Below, piece by piece: positions 51,907-61,181 of a DNA stretch of 64,000 nucleotides. The notes beneath the pieces are model-generated. The model did no database searches. It saw only the letters and a list, made by a program, of their open reading frames with translations, and was not told where the DNA came from. Position numbers and translations under genes: made by a program. Every line of letters starts with the position of its first letter. Position 1 is the stretch's first letter. The stretch comes from Phosphitispora fastidiosa (lineage in GTDB: Bacteria > Bacillota > Thermincolia > Thermincolales > UBA2595). The stretch is taken from positions 1 through 64,000 of the forward strand of contig NZ_JAHHUL010000017.1 in NCBI RefSeq assembly GCF_019008365.1, written 5' to 3'.

Positions 51907-53850
51907 CTATTTAGGAATTTTGTCAAGAATATCCTGGATGCTGGGGAAGCTGTCAATACCGTGGGGGAATGCCATAGCTTCAGCAAACCTCTCCTGGAAG
52001 TCAGGCTCAACCGCGGTCTCAATAAATTCAACACTTCTGGCCACATCCCTGGCCTCAATCCTCTTGCCCTTATCCAGCAGAGCAGCCTGAGCGCCGTCAC
52101 CGGCAGCATTGCCTACAGCGGCAACCTTTTCAAGGTCACAGTCAGGGAACAGTCCGATAACCATAGAAGACTCCTTGTCAATAAAGCTTCCAAAGGCCCC
52201 GGCCAGGGTTACCCGGTCGATTTTGTCCACACCGAGATGCCGCATCAGCATTTTGGTGCCAACATATAGAGCAGCTTTGGCCAGCTGAACAGCTCGGATA
52301 TCTCCCTGAGTCACAGTGATATCTTTGCCAATACCGCTGTCATCGGCAAATACCATGACATATTCGGGTTTGCCGTCTTCACCCCTGCGAATCCGGTCAG
52401 ATTCAATCTTCATGTTAAACCGGCCTGTCTTGTTGATAATCCCGGCTTTAAACACCTCGGCCACCATATCAATAATCCCGGAACCGCAAATACCCTTGGT
52501 ATTGGATTTTTCCCCACGGCCATACCACTTTTCGTCACCAATCACCCTATAGGTACATTCCTTCGTCACCGGGTCAATGCGGAGCTTCTCTATGGCTCCC
52601 GGAGCAGCCCTCATGCCAAACTTGATCTGGGCCCCCTCAAGAGCGGGGCCGGTAGCGCACGAGGTGGATAAAAGCTTGTTCTTGTTGCCCAGGTCAATCT
52701 CACCATTGGTCCCAATATCAATCACAAGCCTGATTTCCTCAGTCTGCTTGTAAGGTTCCTCAGCAATTAGCACCGACACGTTGTCAGGTCCGACAAAACC
52801 GGCTTCAACCGGCAGTACATGTACGTTTGCCGACTTATGAATCTTTATTCCCAGGTCGCGGGCTTTAAGGTCAAAGGGGGCGCTGATTGCCGGGGCGAAA
52901 GGCGCACGACCCATGAACTTAGGCTCCAGGTTCAGCAGGCAGTGATGCATGGCTGTGTTGAACACCAGGGTGATTTCCACTACGTCTTCAGCCTTTAATC
53001 CTACTTTCTCGGTCATCCTTTCGGCCAGGGTATTAATCCCTTCGATAATTGCATCATGCAGCTTATCCCGCCCGTCTTCATTCATCATGGCATAGGTAAT
53101 CCGGGAAAGGACGTCCTCACCGTAACGAACCTGTGGGTTCATCATCCCGTCTTTGATCAGCATCTGGCCGTTACTCATATCACACAGATATGCAGCTACA
53201 GTGGTTGTTCCCACATCAATACCAATGCCGTACCAGTTCCCGGAGAATCCCGGTTTAACATCAACAATCTCCCGATCGTACAAAACTGTTGCCGTTACCT
53301 GCCATTCACCCTCACGGATGATGTTGGGCAGTTCCCTGAGCGTAAAATAGTCAATGCTCAGATTGTCCAGCCCGTATTGTTCCTTTATAGCATCCTGCAA
53401 ACGATTCAGGTCTGACCTGTGGTCATCCAGAGTAGCTGCCGGCATTTTCACGAAATAATTCTTTACTGCCGGGTCGAGGTTAAATACCCGCTCCTTGCCG
53501 GTGTCAAGTACTACCTGGTCTGCCTTGCGGCTTTCCTCAGGGACGAACACCAGGATATCACCCTTGATCTCACTGGCACACGCCAGCCTGTAATCCTCAG
53601 CAATTTCCTTTTCCTTAAGAATCTTTTTCTCTTCCTCGGTTATGGGGGACAGGTGTCCCACCTGAGAATCAATATTGAACTTTTCAAAAAATCCGGTTTC
53701 AATTTTTATTTTGCACTTTCCACAAACCTTGTGGGCTCCACAGGGGGCCTCAATGTCAACACCCAGTTCATGAGATGCAGTGAGGAGGGTTTTTCCTTCC
53801 TCTACCTTGCCCCGGCGTCCCGAAGGCTGAAATATAACATTATACTCCAT
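51907..53850 (-). CDS. RACo-like reductive activator of corrinoid proteins
   Basis: 647 residues. A plant-type [2Fe-2S] domain at the N-terminus has Cys37, Cys43, Cys46 and Cys92 (EAPCGAHKVCGKCKIKI, YRLACASE). A linker leads to a large ASKHA ATPase-like region (GIGIDVGTTTVAAYLCDMSN, LVIDIGTNGEIDLGN, TLAGAFGSFIDKE). This is the RACo/DUF4445 architecture that uses ATP to restore Co(I) in inactivated Co(II) corrinoid proteins. It is the second gene of operon A, directly after its probable target. Confidence 0.93.
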   Translation of the reverse strand: MEYNVIFQPSGRRGKVEEGKTLLTASHELGVDIEAPCGAHKVCGKCKIKIETGFFEKFNIDSQVGHLSPITEEEKKILKEKEIAEDYRLACASEIKGDILVFVPEESRKADQVVLDTGKERVFNLDPAVKNYFVKMPAATLDDHRSDLNRLQDAIKEQYGLDNLSIDYFTLRELPNIIREGEWQVTATVLYDREIVDVKPGFSGNWYGIGIDVGTTTVAAYLCDMSNGQMLIKDGMMNPQVRYGEDVLSRITYAMMNEDGRDKLHDAIIEGINTLAERMTEKVGLKAEDVVEITLVFNTAMHHCLLNLEPKFMGRAPFAPAISAPFDLKARDLGIKIHKSANVHVLPVEAGFVGPDNVSVLIAEEPYKQTEEIRLVIDIGTNGEIDLGNKNKLLSTSCATGPALEGAQIKFGMRAAPGAIEKLRIDPVTKECTYRVIGDEKWYGRGEKSNTKGICGSGIIDMVAEVFKAGIINKTGRFNMKIESDRIRRGEDGKPEYVMVFADDSGIGKDITVTQGDIRAVQLAKAALYVGTKMLMRHLGVDKIDRVTLAGAFGSFIDKESSMVIGLFPDCDLEKVAAVGNAAGDGAQAALLDKGKRIEARDVARSVEFIETAVEPDFQERFAEAMAFPHGIDSFPSIQDILDKIPK

Positions 53851-53883
53851 CTGAGTCTTACCTCCTAAAGTCCGGTATCTTAA

Positions 53884-54552
53884 TTATTCCTGCATATCCT
53901 TGAGAGCCTTAACCATGTTAAGGGCCTCTTTCAATGCATTGTTAGCATCCTTGGCAAAGCCGTCTGCGCCCCACTTGCCGGCCAGGTCCTCTGATACGGG
54001 GGCTCCGCCAATCATAATTTTACACTGCGGGTTTTTATCTTTTACTTTTTTAATAACCTCAGGCATACCAACCATTGTAGTTGTCATCATAGCTGACAGG
54101 CAGAGCAGCTCTGAGTCAGTTTTCAACTGTTCTTCCACAAACTTCTCCAGGGGAACATCACGGCCCAGGTCATGCACATCAAATCCGGCCACATCAAACA
54201 TCATTTTCACGATGTTCTTGCCAATATCATGGACATCACCCTGAACTACACCCATAACAACTGTACCCTTGATACCCATTTCCTTCTGTTCAATGTGGGG
54301 CTTCAGAATATCCAGCCCGGCATACAGAGCATCAGCACACATCAGGATTTCAGGTACAAAGTATTCCTGTTCTTCATAAAGCCTGCCGACCTCATTCATC
54401 CCCTCGACAAGTCCTTCAAAAACAGCGGTATAAGCATCAATGCCCTCGTCAATAACAGCCTGGGCTGCATCTCTTACAGAATCTTCATCATAATCAATAA
54501 CGCCTTGCTTTAGGGTTGCAAACAATTCTTTCTCTCTTTCGGTAAATGCCAT
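53884..54552 (-). CDS. methyl-carrying corrinoid (B12-binding) protein
   Basis: 222 residues. A four-helix cap domain (~1-90) is followed by a Rossmann-like B12 domain (~95-220). It has the signature D106-V-H108-D-I-G111 (VQGDVHDIGKNIVKMM), then SAMMTTTMVGM and IGGAPVSEDLAGKWGADGF. His108 would be the lower cobalt ligand. It is the methyl shuttle between the methyltransferases and MtrH (MtaC/MtvC class). It is first in operon A, after a 578-base leader region. Confidence 0.95.
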   Translation of the reverse strand: MAFTEREKELFATLKQGVIDYDEDSVRDAAQAVIDEGIDAYTAVFEGLVEGMNEVGRLYEEQEYFVPEILMCADALYAGLDILKPHIEQKEMGIKGTVVMGVVQGDVHDIGKNIVKMMFDVAGFDVHDLGRDVPLEKFVEEQLKTDSELLCLSAMMTTTMVGMPEVIKKVKDKNPQCKIMIGGAPVSEDLAGKWGADGFAKDANNALKEALNMVKALKDMQE

Positions 54553-55056
54553 TTAGTAAAACCTCCTCAAAAATTTTTTAATAAAGATTTCTCCCCTCTG
54601 CCTTCCGGCAGACATGTCTGCAGGTTATAAACTCTTGGCTCACCTCCGTTTTTAGCAAAATAAAAACACCTTAGCTGCTGCATAACTACTAAAGATGTAG
54701 TGCTCTGTCCACAACTGCGGCGTTTAGAAATCCGTTACAGGATTCACTAGGTAAAGATTTTTTCCACCTATACTTACTATTTGGTTAAAAATTTAGGCCC
54801 TTTTCACCTCCGGTACGGTTAAAAGGCTCTTGTCCGGGGGCCTCCAGGCTTTCACACATACTATTATTTGCTTTATATGCTTTTCATAAATTACCACTGC
54901 AAATTGTTGTCTCTACATATATATTAGTACTATTAACCATTCTTTTTAAAGTTATTTTTGCTGAATGGTAGAGTTTGGGCCCCGAAATGTCATTTACAGG
55001 CATTGAATGGTTTATCTAGTTTATCTCTTCTTGCACCGATACTTAATTACAGGTAC
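54553..55056 (-). other. long leader/promoter region of operon A
   Basis: About 500 bases without a gene between the copy B terminator and the corrinoid gene. On the minus strand several small stems can form (CCTTTT with AAAAGG near 54790-54825, AATCC with GGATT near 54729-54743, ACTAcatcttTAGT near 54690). I looked for cobalamin riboswitch hallmarks and did not find them. No confident sigma-A or sigma-54 promoter was seen. GGAGGTTTT precedes the corrinoid ATG. Confidence 0.5.
54608..54621. promoter_or_regulatory. 14-bp perfect palindrome upstream of the corrinoid gene
   Basis: GCAGACATGTCTGC is a perfect palindrome 56 bases before the corrinoid gene start. A second small stem (CTGCC TTCC GGCAG) overlaps it. 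It could be a dimeric repressor site or an RNA hairpin in the leader. Confidence 0.45.
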
Positions 55057-55112
55057 AAAAACTCCCTGAATGCACCGCGGTATTTGGGGGATACCACTGC
55101 ATATCAGGGAGT
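55057..55112 (-). terminator. terminator of methyl-transfer cluster B
   Basis: ACTCCCTGAtATGCA pairs with TGCATtCAGGGAGT, with further pairing inside the loop (GTGGTAT with ATACCGC). It is followed on the minus strand by TTTTTGT. It starts 19 bases past the last gene of copy B and separates the two copies. Confidence 0.9.
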
Positions 55113-55130
55113 GAGGGGGGTACTATGTTA

Positions 55131-56369
55131 TTAATTAATGCCCATTGAGCGGGCCGCCAGTTCGGCCAGGTGATACATCTTCAGGGGGGATTTCGCCTTG
55201 GCTAGCCCGCCGGCCAGACCTGAGTAGCAGGTCGGGCAGGGTGTGGTCAGCAGCTCGGCACCGGTAGCTTCAGCCTCTTTTATCCGGTATACCGATGCCT
55301 CTTCCTGGAGGTCATGGTTGGCCATCTTCAATCCGCCGCCCACCCCGCAGCACCGGGAATACTGCCTGCTGCGGTCCATCTCAACCAGTTCCAGGCCCGG
55401 AATCGCATCAATTATGCGCCGCGGGGCATCATAGATGCCATTGTGCCGCCCCAGCAGACAGGGGTCATGATAGGTTATTGTCCCTTCCAGAGGAATCTCA
55501 AACCTAATTTTCCCCTGCCGGTGCAGCAGGTCAATATATTCTGCCAGGTGATATATCTGGTAATTCTGTTTCCCAATCCTGGCATAGTCATTTTTAAATG
55601 TTTTGTAGCATCCGGAACATGCTGTCACCAGTGTCTCTATTCCAAGGTGGTTGATTTGGTCGATGTTGCCGGCAGCCTTTTCCCGGAATTCCGGGTCCCC
55701 GATACGCCTGAGCTTGCCATAACAGCAGTTTTCCTCAGGGCCGAGGATGCCGAATCTTACACCAGCATGGTTCATGATATTAGCCGCATGCTGGGAGACC
55801 ATGTTTATCTTTTCATCATAGCTTGCCGTACAGCCCAGGAATAACAGGACCGGCGCCAAGTTATCAGTAAGCAGTTCAGGTTTCTCTGTCAAAGTGCCCT
55901 TGGCTAAACCGGTTTCTACCCAGTCTGCTTTATGGGCCTGTTCTTTTTTAAAAGGATTCCCGTCCCGCTTAAGATTTTCACAGTAAGTCTTCTGTTCAGG
56001 CAGCGGGCCCATCCCGGCTTCATACATGGCTTCACGGGTGTTTTCCCACAAATCCACGGTGTCCAGCCTGGCCGGACATACAAAATGACACTGGTTGCAG
56101 CAGGAACACTCATAGAGACTTTTAGTAAAACGCGCTACGGCCTCAGGACCGGGTTTGCGGCCAAATAAGCCAAACAGCCCGTTGCTTTCACCTTTAAGCA
56201 TTTTCTTCAGGTATTTTATCTTAGCACGGGGGGTAACATCCTCTTCACTATTAAGTGTATATATGGGACACCACTTTTGGCACTCCCCGCACCGGGTACA
56301 CGCATCCAGGCTCATCAACTGCCTGGGACTGAGTTTGTCTAATTTAAGCTGATTTCCCGTCTGTGTCAT
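55131..56369 (-). CDS. DsrK/HdrB-like Fe-S protein (copy B)
   Basis: 412 residues, the counterpart of 41012-42280. It has the same ferredoxin motifs (CTRCGECQKWCP, CSCCNQCHFVCP) and both CCG domains (GCTASYD, CSGCYKTFKNDY, DPCLLGRHNGIYDA, CCGVGGGLK, CPTCYSG). Differences are few and mostly at the N-terminus (MTQTGNQLKLDKLS), around residues 130-150 and at the last residues. It has the same 4-base overlap with the membrane subunit gene, so the pair is a preserved unit. Confidence 0.88.
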   Translation of the reverse strand: MTQTGNQLKLDKLSPRQLMSLDACTRCGECQKWCPIYTLNSEEDVTPRAKIKYLKKMLKGESNGLFGLFGRKPGPEAVARFTKSLYECSCCNQCHFVCPARLDTVDLWENTREAMYEAGMGPLPEQKTYCENLKRDGNPFKKEQAHKADWVETGLAKGTLTEKPELLTDNLAPVLLFLGCTASYDEKINMVSQHAANIMNHAGVRFGILGPEENCCYGKLRRIGDPEFREKAAGNIDQINHLGIETLVTACSGCYKTFKNDYARIGKQNYQIYHLAEYIDLLHRQGKIRFEIPLEGTITYHDPCLLGRHNGIYDAPRRIIDAIPGLELVEMDRSRQYSRCCGVGGGLKMANHDLQEEASVYRIKEAEATGAELLTTPCPTCYSGLAGGLAKAKSPLKMYHLAELAARSMGIN

Positions 56370-57145
56370 ATATACAGGTCACCCCGCATTCTTTCCTCTG
56401 ATGCATTAAGGACTATTTCTACCGGGCTGTTAATGATATGCAGGAGCTTGCTGTGGGGGATGTATGCCAAAAGAATTGCATTCAGGGTCGCGTGAAAGAC
56501 CCAGAGAGCCGTCGCCAGAACGCCGGCACTTGCAGACCCGTCAAACAGAGCTGCCAGCCGGTATCCTATAAAGGAATAGGCCAATTCAGCTCCCGGCGCC
56601 GTCATCGAGATGCGCACCGCCTCCAACAGAAACCCGCCGGCAACCAGCAGGAACAAAGCCGCCAGCGCAACCGTATCAGCGGCTTCCGTGTAAAGCTGGC
56701 TGTCCTTTTTGATATACCTTCGGATAAATACCAGTGCCAGACCGACCAGAATGACCGCGCCAAAGAGGTCACCTGCGGCTTTGTAGTAATTGTGTCCCAT
56801 TCCTTCCAACATGAACAAGCTGATCCGAGAACTCTCCGGAACAACAGTCTCCAGAGCCACCGCTATTGCGGACAGCAATAACAATCCCATAAAACCGTAA
56901 AATATCATCATATGTGCCAGCCAGCGGCCAGCGCTTTTTTCCGCCAGCTGCTTCTGAAACAGCACTTCTGTGATAAAGGCTTTCAGCATGATCAGATAAT
57001 CAGGCTCATTATACAGGGATCTCCTCCGCGCTTTAAAATAAAAGGATATCTTATAGCCCAATCCGGTTAACAGAAGCAGTACTCCCAGGGACTGGACAAT
57101 CCAAAAGTAGATCCAGGGCTTGTTATACAGTTCTGCACCACCCAT
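56366..57145 (-). CDS. NarI/DsrM-like membrane cytochrome b subunit (copy B)
   Basis: 259 residues, exactly the length of the copy A protein, with the same five helices and candidate heme histidines (WLAHMMIFYGF, GMGHNYYKAAGD, VFHATLNAILLAYIPHSKLL). Changes concentrate in the loops and in helix 4-5. It couples to the DsrK-like gene through ATGA overlap. Function as for copy A: quinone-linked electron exchange, direction unknown. Confidence 0.82.
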   Translation of the reverse strand: MGGAELYNKPWIYFWIVQSLGVLLLLTGLGYKISFYFKARRRSLYNEPDYLIMLKAFITEVLFQKQLAEKSAGRWLAHMMIFYGFMGLLLLSAIAVALETVVPESSRISLFMLEGMGHNYYKAAGDLFGAVILVGLALVFIRRYIKKDSQLYTEAADTVALAALFLLVAGGFLLEAVRISMTAPGAELAYSFIGYRLAALFDGSASAGVLATALWVFHATLNAILLAYIPHSKLLHIINSPVEIVLNASEERMRGDLYI

Positions 57146-57185
57146 TCTCTATACACTCCCCTTTGGCCTTAACTTTTAACTATTC

Positions 57186-58061
57186 TCAACTTCTGACCGC
57201 ATTTTCTATTTTGGACCGGTTAACCTCCAGTCCTATAAAAACCAGCTTATTTTGTTCTGCCTTACCAATAGTGCCAAAATTGACCTGACCGTTTACATAG
57301 TCAAAAGTCTCTGATCCGTTGTCAGTCCTGATAATGCCCTTGGCCCGGTAGACATTGCCATATTCCCCGCCTTTTAGGCTGTTCAAAAGGTCAATGATCT
57401 TCTCTTTTTTCACTATCCCGTCAAAGGTAAAGGATTCGGCATGAAATTGCGGTGAATAGTGAAAATGGCTGACTTCATCTTTGGCGGCCATTTCAGGAAT
57501 CTCAGCCTTACAATACACCGTAGGTATAATTATTGCGGAAGGATTGATTTCCAATACGCCCCTGCTGCACTCTTCGGTAACTTCAGCGGAAACCAGGTCC
57601 GCTTTGTTCAATAACACTATATCTGAGTTTTTAATTTGGTCTAAAAAGAAATTACCAATATCTCCTTCTCTGATAACTTCAATAAAAAAGGTCATGTCAA
57701 TTACCCCAATCACAGGGGTAAAAGCTAACTTCTCTGCAAAGTCCGCATTTTTGAGGCCCAGGAGAATTGATGAAGGTGAGGCAATTCCCGAAGGCTCAAT
57801 GATAAGCTGTCCGGGATTGAAATCCTCCATAATCTCTCTCACGGCATCCACCAAACTTTCCCGGAGACTGCAGCAGATACAGCCGCTGGGCATTTCGACA
57901 ACATTAAGGTTATTGCCCTCAGAGATCAGGGCCCCATCTATCCCAAGTTCCCCGAACTCATTAACAAGTATAGCCGTATCCGCGCCATGCTCCCTGATCA
58001 GTTGTTTTAAAAGTGTTGTTTTACCGGCGCCAAGAAAACCACATATTAACTGTACTTTCAT
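57186..58061 (-). CDS. CobW/COG0523-family GTPase (copy B)
   Basis: 291 residues beginning MKVQLICGFLGAGKTTLLKQ. The metal motif GCICCSLRESL and the guanine motif LLNKADLVSAE are kept. The protein is visibly more diverged from copy A than the Fe-S and AhpD-like proteins are (for example in 130-180). Between this gene and the QueG-like gene there are only 73 bases; the DUF6951-like gene present in copy A is absent. Confidence 0.9.
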   Translation of the reverse strand: MKVQLICGFLGAGKTTLLKQLIREHGADTAILVNEFGELGIDGALISEGNNLNVVEMPSGCICCSLRESLVDAVREIMEDFNPGQLIIEPSGIASPSSILLGLKNADFAEKLAFTPVIGVIDMTFFIEVIREGDIGNFFLDQIKNSDIVLLNKADLVSAEVTEECSRGVLEINPSAIIIPTVYCKAEIPEMAAKDEVSHFHYSPQFHAESFTFDGIVKKEKIIDLLNSLKGGEYGNVYRAKGIIRTDNGSETFDYVNGQVNFGTIGKAEQNKLVFIGLEVNRSKIENAVRS

Positions 58062-58134
58062 ATCTGTAAATCCTGCCCCTTCTTTTCACCAGCTTAATGG
58101 TATTTCTGTCTATAGAAAGCATAACAATTTATGC

Positions 58135-58869
58135 CTATTTTCCGTTTTTGGTCCCACCTAAAGGACATGCAAGCACACAAAGCCCGCAGATATATTTCTG
58201 GAATACTCTTACTGTATATGTCATATGATGAGCACAGGCGTCAATATCGATAAACGGTTCTGCCTTTTCTCCGCGCTGCCACTCAATATTCTTGATGGCT
58301 GAGGCAGGACATGCATTGACACACCTGGAACAATTCCCGCATTTACTCTTCGTGTAAGGATTTGGAGATACTTCAACCGGTGCATCTGTGAGGACGGTTG
58401 CCCAACTCAACCGCGCACCATAAAGATGATTTACCAGCAGCCCGCTCTTGCCCACCCAGCCCAAGCCTGAGCAGGTAGCCGCAGTTTTATGCGGAAACAG
58501 CGGGTAGAGCTTAGAGATGAAACTGACGTCAGGTTTAGCTGTATCGGGAGGAATGGCAAGTGTCCGCCAACCCCTGCTTTTAAGAAAAGTGGTCACTTTC
58601 TTCTGAACGGCGTCCAGCACTCTGTCAACCTCTTCATACTGGTTGGAATAGGCTGTCATTGAGCCGCACTTATATGTGCCGCTGTATTTAGGATGCCTTA
58701 CAGCAATCGCGATCGCATTTGGTATATGTTGTAATTCAGGCGCCAAACCCACACTGACATCTCCAAAACCCACCAGCGTAGCTCCCCAGGTGATGACTTT
58801 ATCCTTCAATTCACCTGAATTAATTGTCTTGGTCCGGTTCTCCTTTAAGCGCATTGGAAAGTTCAGCAT
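58135..58869 (-). CDS. short QueG-like Fe-S protein (copy B)
   Basis: 244 residues. Same plan as copy A: ATCSGLGWVGKSGLLVN, GARLSWATVLTDAPVE, cluster motif CGNCSRCVNACP and C-terminal CGLCVLACPLGG, with a five-residue longer tail. It lacks the HEAT repeats of true QueG. Starts with MLNFPMRL, which fixes the start of the copy A gene. Proposed to help keep corrinoid or Fe-S partners reduced; not proven. Confidence 0.8.
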   Translation of the reverse strand: MLNFPMRLKENRTKTINSGELKDKVITWGATLVGFGDVSVGLAPELQHIPNAIAIAVRHPKYSGTYKCGSMTAYSNQYEEVDRVLDAVQKKVTTFLKSRGWRTLAIPPDTAKPDVSFISKLYPLFPHKTAATCSGLGWVGKSGLLVNHLYGARLSWATVLTDAPVEVSPNPYTKSKCGNCSRCVNACPASAIKNIEWQRGEKAEPFIDIDACAHHMTYTVRVFQKYICGLCVLACPLGGTKNGK

Positions 58870-58966
58870 ATCCCGGCACCCTCTCCCATTAGTATATTTC
58901 CTTTAAACATTGATTATATTGCTAATTAATATTTTGATTTCCCTAATCGCATGATTATATAATAGC

Positions 58967-58985
58967 GGAGGGGCCGAGCCCCTCC
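58967..58985 (-). other. intercistronic hairpin, copy B
   Basis: GGAGGGGC pairs with GCCCCTCC around three bases, just past the AhpD-like stop and before the QueG-like gene, at the same place as the stem at 45137-45158 in copy A. Confidence 0.55.
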
Positions 58986-58997
58986 TTTAGGCAATTT

Positions 58998-59444
58998 CTA
59001 GTAAACGCCGTGGTCCCACTTGGGAGCCGGCAGGTATTCCCAGGGCTCGCCTGCCTGTATTTTCTGAGCCAACTGAACACACTTGTAAGCATATTCAAAG
59101 GCATACGGAATTCCAGGGCCTGCGGGAACAAAACCACCCAGCATCATACCGATAGCTGCCGCTTCGAATACTTCCTCAACAGTAGCGCCGGCCTTAACTG
59201 CCGGGTAAACGTGAACAATACACCTTGGTGAGCAGTAACCAACACCGCCGGCCATAAAAATAAGTTCTTTAACCTTACGGCTTAAAGCGCCATCTGCCCA
59301 CATGCTGTTGTAGAAATCAGCAAAAGTAACACCTGCTTTAGGGTTCACCTCGTTGATAACCTTAAACATCCGTGGTACGAACAGCATACTGTCAACCATA
59401 TACTTATTAGCTTCTTCAGGGGTATACTTTTTCTCTTCACTCAT
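58998..59444 (-). CDS. AhpD/carboxymuconolactone decarboxylase-like protein (copy B)
   Basis: 148 residues from the ATG at 59444 behind AAGGGAG; an ATG two codons earlier is also possible. It is about 93% identical by eye to copy A, including the unusual C-SPR-C-IV-H arrangement in GVGYCSPRCIVHVYPAVKAG. One cysteine of copy A (IPYCFEY) is Ala here, so it is not essential. This pair is among the most conserved in the duplicated cluster. Confidence 0.85.
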   Translation of the reverse strand: MSEEKKYTPEEANKYMVDSMLFVPRMFKVINEVNPKAGVTFADFYNSMWADGALSRKVKELIFMAGGVGYCSPRCIVHVYPAVKAGATVEEVFEAAAIGMMLGGFVPAGPGIPYAFEYAYKCVQLAQKIQAGEPWEYLPAPKWDHGVY

Positions 59445-59580
59445 AATCATTCGCTCCCTTCACTTAATTGATAAATTAACTTTCTTCTGTCTGGAGAAAT
59501 AAGTACTTTTCTTTCACCTCCCATGATATTTATGCCTTTAAGGGCCCCTGTTTATTCAGGGAAACCCGCTAAAGCCTAAT

Positions 59581-60309
59581 TTAGCTCTCTATCATCTCCA
59601 GAATCCTTCTCCTGTTGCGGCAGAACTCGGTATCTGTCCGGTTACGCGGTCTGGGAAGGTTAATATCCAGAACCCTTTTAATCCGTCCCGGCTTGGCCCC
59701 CATAATTATCAGCCTTTCAGACAAGAAGACCGCTTCATCAATATTGTGGGTGACAAAGAGAATAGTCTTCTTTTCCTTTTCCCACAAATCTATCAATTCT
59801 GCCTGCAGCATATTCCGGTTAAAGGAATCCAAGGAGGCAAAGGGCTCATCCATTAACAGGAGTTTTGGGTTGTATGCCATGACCCTGGCAATAGCAATCC
59901 GCTGCTTCATACCTCCCGATAGCTGCTTAGGGTAATAACTGCGATACTCGGCAAGGCCAACTTTATCCAGGTTTTTCCTGATAATGTCATCCCACTGGTG
60001 CTTATCTATTTTCCTGGCGCGCAGGCCAAATCTCATGTTGTCTTCAACTGTATACCAGGGAAACAATGCGTCCTCCTGAAATACAAAACCTACTTCACCG
60101 TCATCAAGGGACACCGGACTGTTATTCAGCGTCACCTTGCCTGCCGTCGTATTGTGTAGACCTGCAATAACCTTGAGCAGAGTACTTTTGCCACAGCCGC
60201 TGGGGCCGACAATACAGCAAAAACACCCCTCCTCCACATCGAGACTTAGGTTCTCAAAAATAGGTGTTCCCCCAAACTGCTGGGTAACCTCTCTCAAAAT
60301 CAGCGCCAT
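59581..60309 (-). CDS. SsuB/TauB-type ABC transporter ATPase (copy B)
   Basis: 242 residues. Walker A GPSGCGKSTLLKVIAG, signature LSGGMKQRIAIARVMAYNPK, Walker B LLLMDEPFASLDSFNR, switch His in FVTHNIDEAV. It ends 11 residues before the copy A protein does (the tail SSTPAIPNTGRV is missing). It overlaps the permease gene by 10 bases as in copy A. Confidence 0.93.
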   Translation of the reverse strand: MALILREVTQQFGGTPIFENLSLDVEEGCFCCIVGPSGCGKSTLLKVIAGLHNTTAGKVTLNNSPVSLDDGEVGFVFQEDALFPWYTVEDNMRFGLRARKIDKHQWDDIIRKNLDKVGLAEYRSYYPKQLSGGMKQRIAIARVMAYNPKLLLMDEPFASLDSFNRNMLQAELIDLWEKEKKTILFVTHNIDEAVFLSERLIIMGAKPGRIKRVLDINLPRPRNRTDTEFCRNRRRILEMIES

Positions 60310-61136
60310 GGTACCAGCCTCTTTTCTGTTAAGAGAATAGCCTTATTGATCAGGCTTCCCACAATACCGATAGCTGCCATCCCGCTGATTATCTCAGCCG
60401 TCCTGCCCCCAACTGAGTAGGAGGACCAGATGTAATAACCTATCCCCAGCTTACCCCCAACAAATTCAGCTGCTACTATAGACATCCAGCCAACACCAAA
60501 GCCGACCCGGATTCCGTTAAATATGGAAGGAAGCGAGGCAGGCAGCATCACCTGCAGCAGAACTTGCCTAGGTGAAGCGCCCATAGTCCTGGCTGCTTCC
60601 AGATGTATCCTGTTTATCATACTTATACCGTGAATGGTATTTAGTAAAATCGGGAAAAAAGCCCCTACAAAAACAACAAATATCTGTACATACTCTGTAG
60701 GACTGCCGGTATTGGCAAACATTACATATGCAAGTGGTATCCAGGCTAGAGGCGGGATAGGCCTTAACATTTCCAGAATCGCTTCGAAGTATTTTCTCAA
60801 TGGCTGAACAGCGCCCATTAAGACACCCAAACTTACGGCTACAACTATGCTGACCGCACAGGCTTTAATTACTATCTGAAGGCTTGCCCAAACAATCCCG
60901 GGCAGTGTCCTGTTGTACAAAGGGTCTCCGCTGATGATAAGGTCAATAAATACCCTCAGAGTTGTTATGGGAGAAGGCAGCTCCAGCAGTTGTAAGCTTG
61001 CCGTAAGCTGCCATACTATAATAATCGTTGCTGCTGACAGTAGTCTAAGGACTTTATCACCTAGTGTTCTGAATAAACCTAAACCCACGGACCGGCCAGC
61101 TGCATGCTCAGCAGTCGAATAATCAAACAGGCCCAT
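60300..61136 (-). CDS. SsuC/TauC-type ABC transporter permease (copy B)
   Basis: 278 residues, about six helices, with the coupling loop LEAARTMGASPRQVLLQV and the hallmark LRPIPPLAWIPLAYVMFANT. The C-terminal third (VAAEFVGGKLGIGYYIWSSY) is almost unchanged from copy A. The N-terminal 35 residues are more variable. Confidence 0.92.
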   Translation of the reverse strand: MGLFDYSTAEHAAGRSVGLGLFRTLGDKVLRLLSAATIIIVWQLTASLQLLELPSPITTLRVFIDLIISGDPLYNRTLPGIVWASLQIVIKACAVSIVVAVSLGVLMGAVQPLRKYFEAILEMLRPIPPLAWIPLAYVMFANTGSPTEYVQIFVVFVGAFFPILLNTIHGISMINRIHLEAARTMGASPRQVLLQVMLPASLPSIFNGIRVGFGVGWMSIVAAEFVGGKLGIGYYIWSSYSVGGRTAEIISGMAAIGIVGSLINKAILLTEKRLVPWR

Positions 61137-61181
61137 TCCGCATCATCCTTTTTGTAACTTCTGACTCCTAAATCCTGACTC

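Noticed and set aside
54553-55056. Cobalamin riboswitch ahead of the corrinoid operon
   Set aside because: I read the minus strand for the B12-box and the usual core pattern and did not find them; only generic small stems are present.
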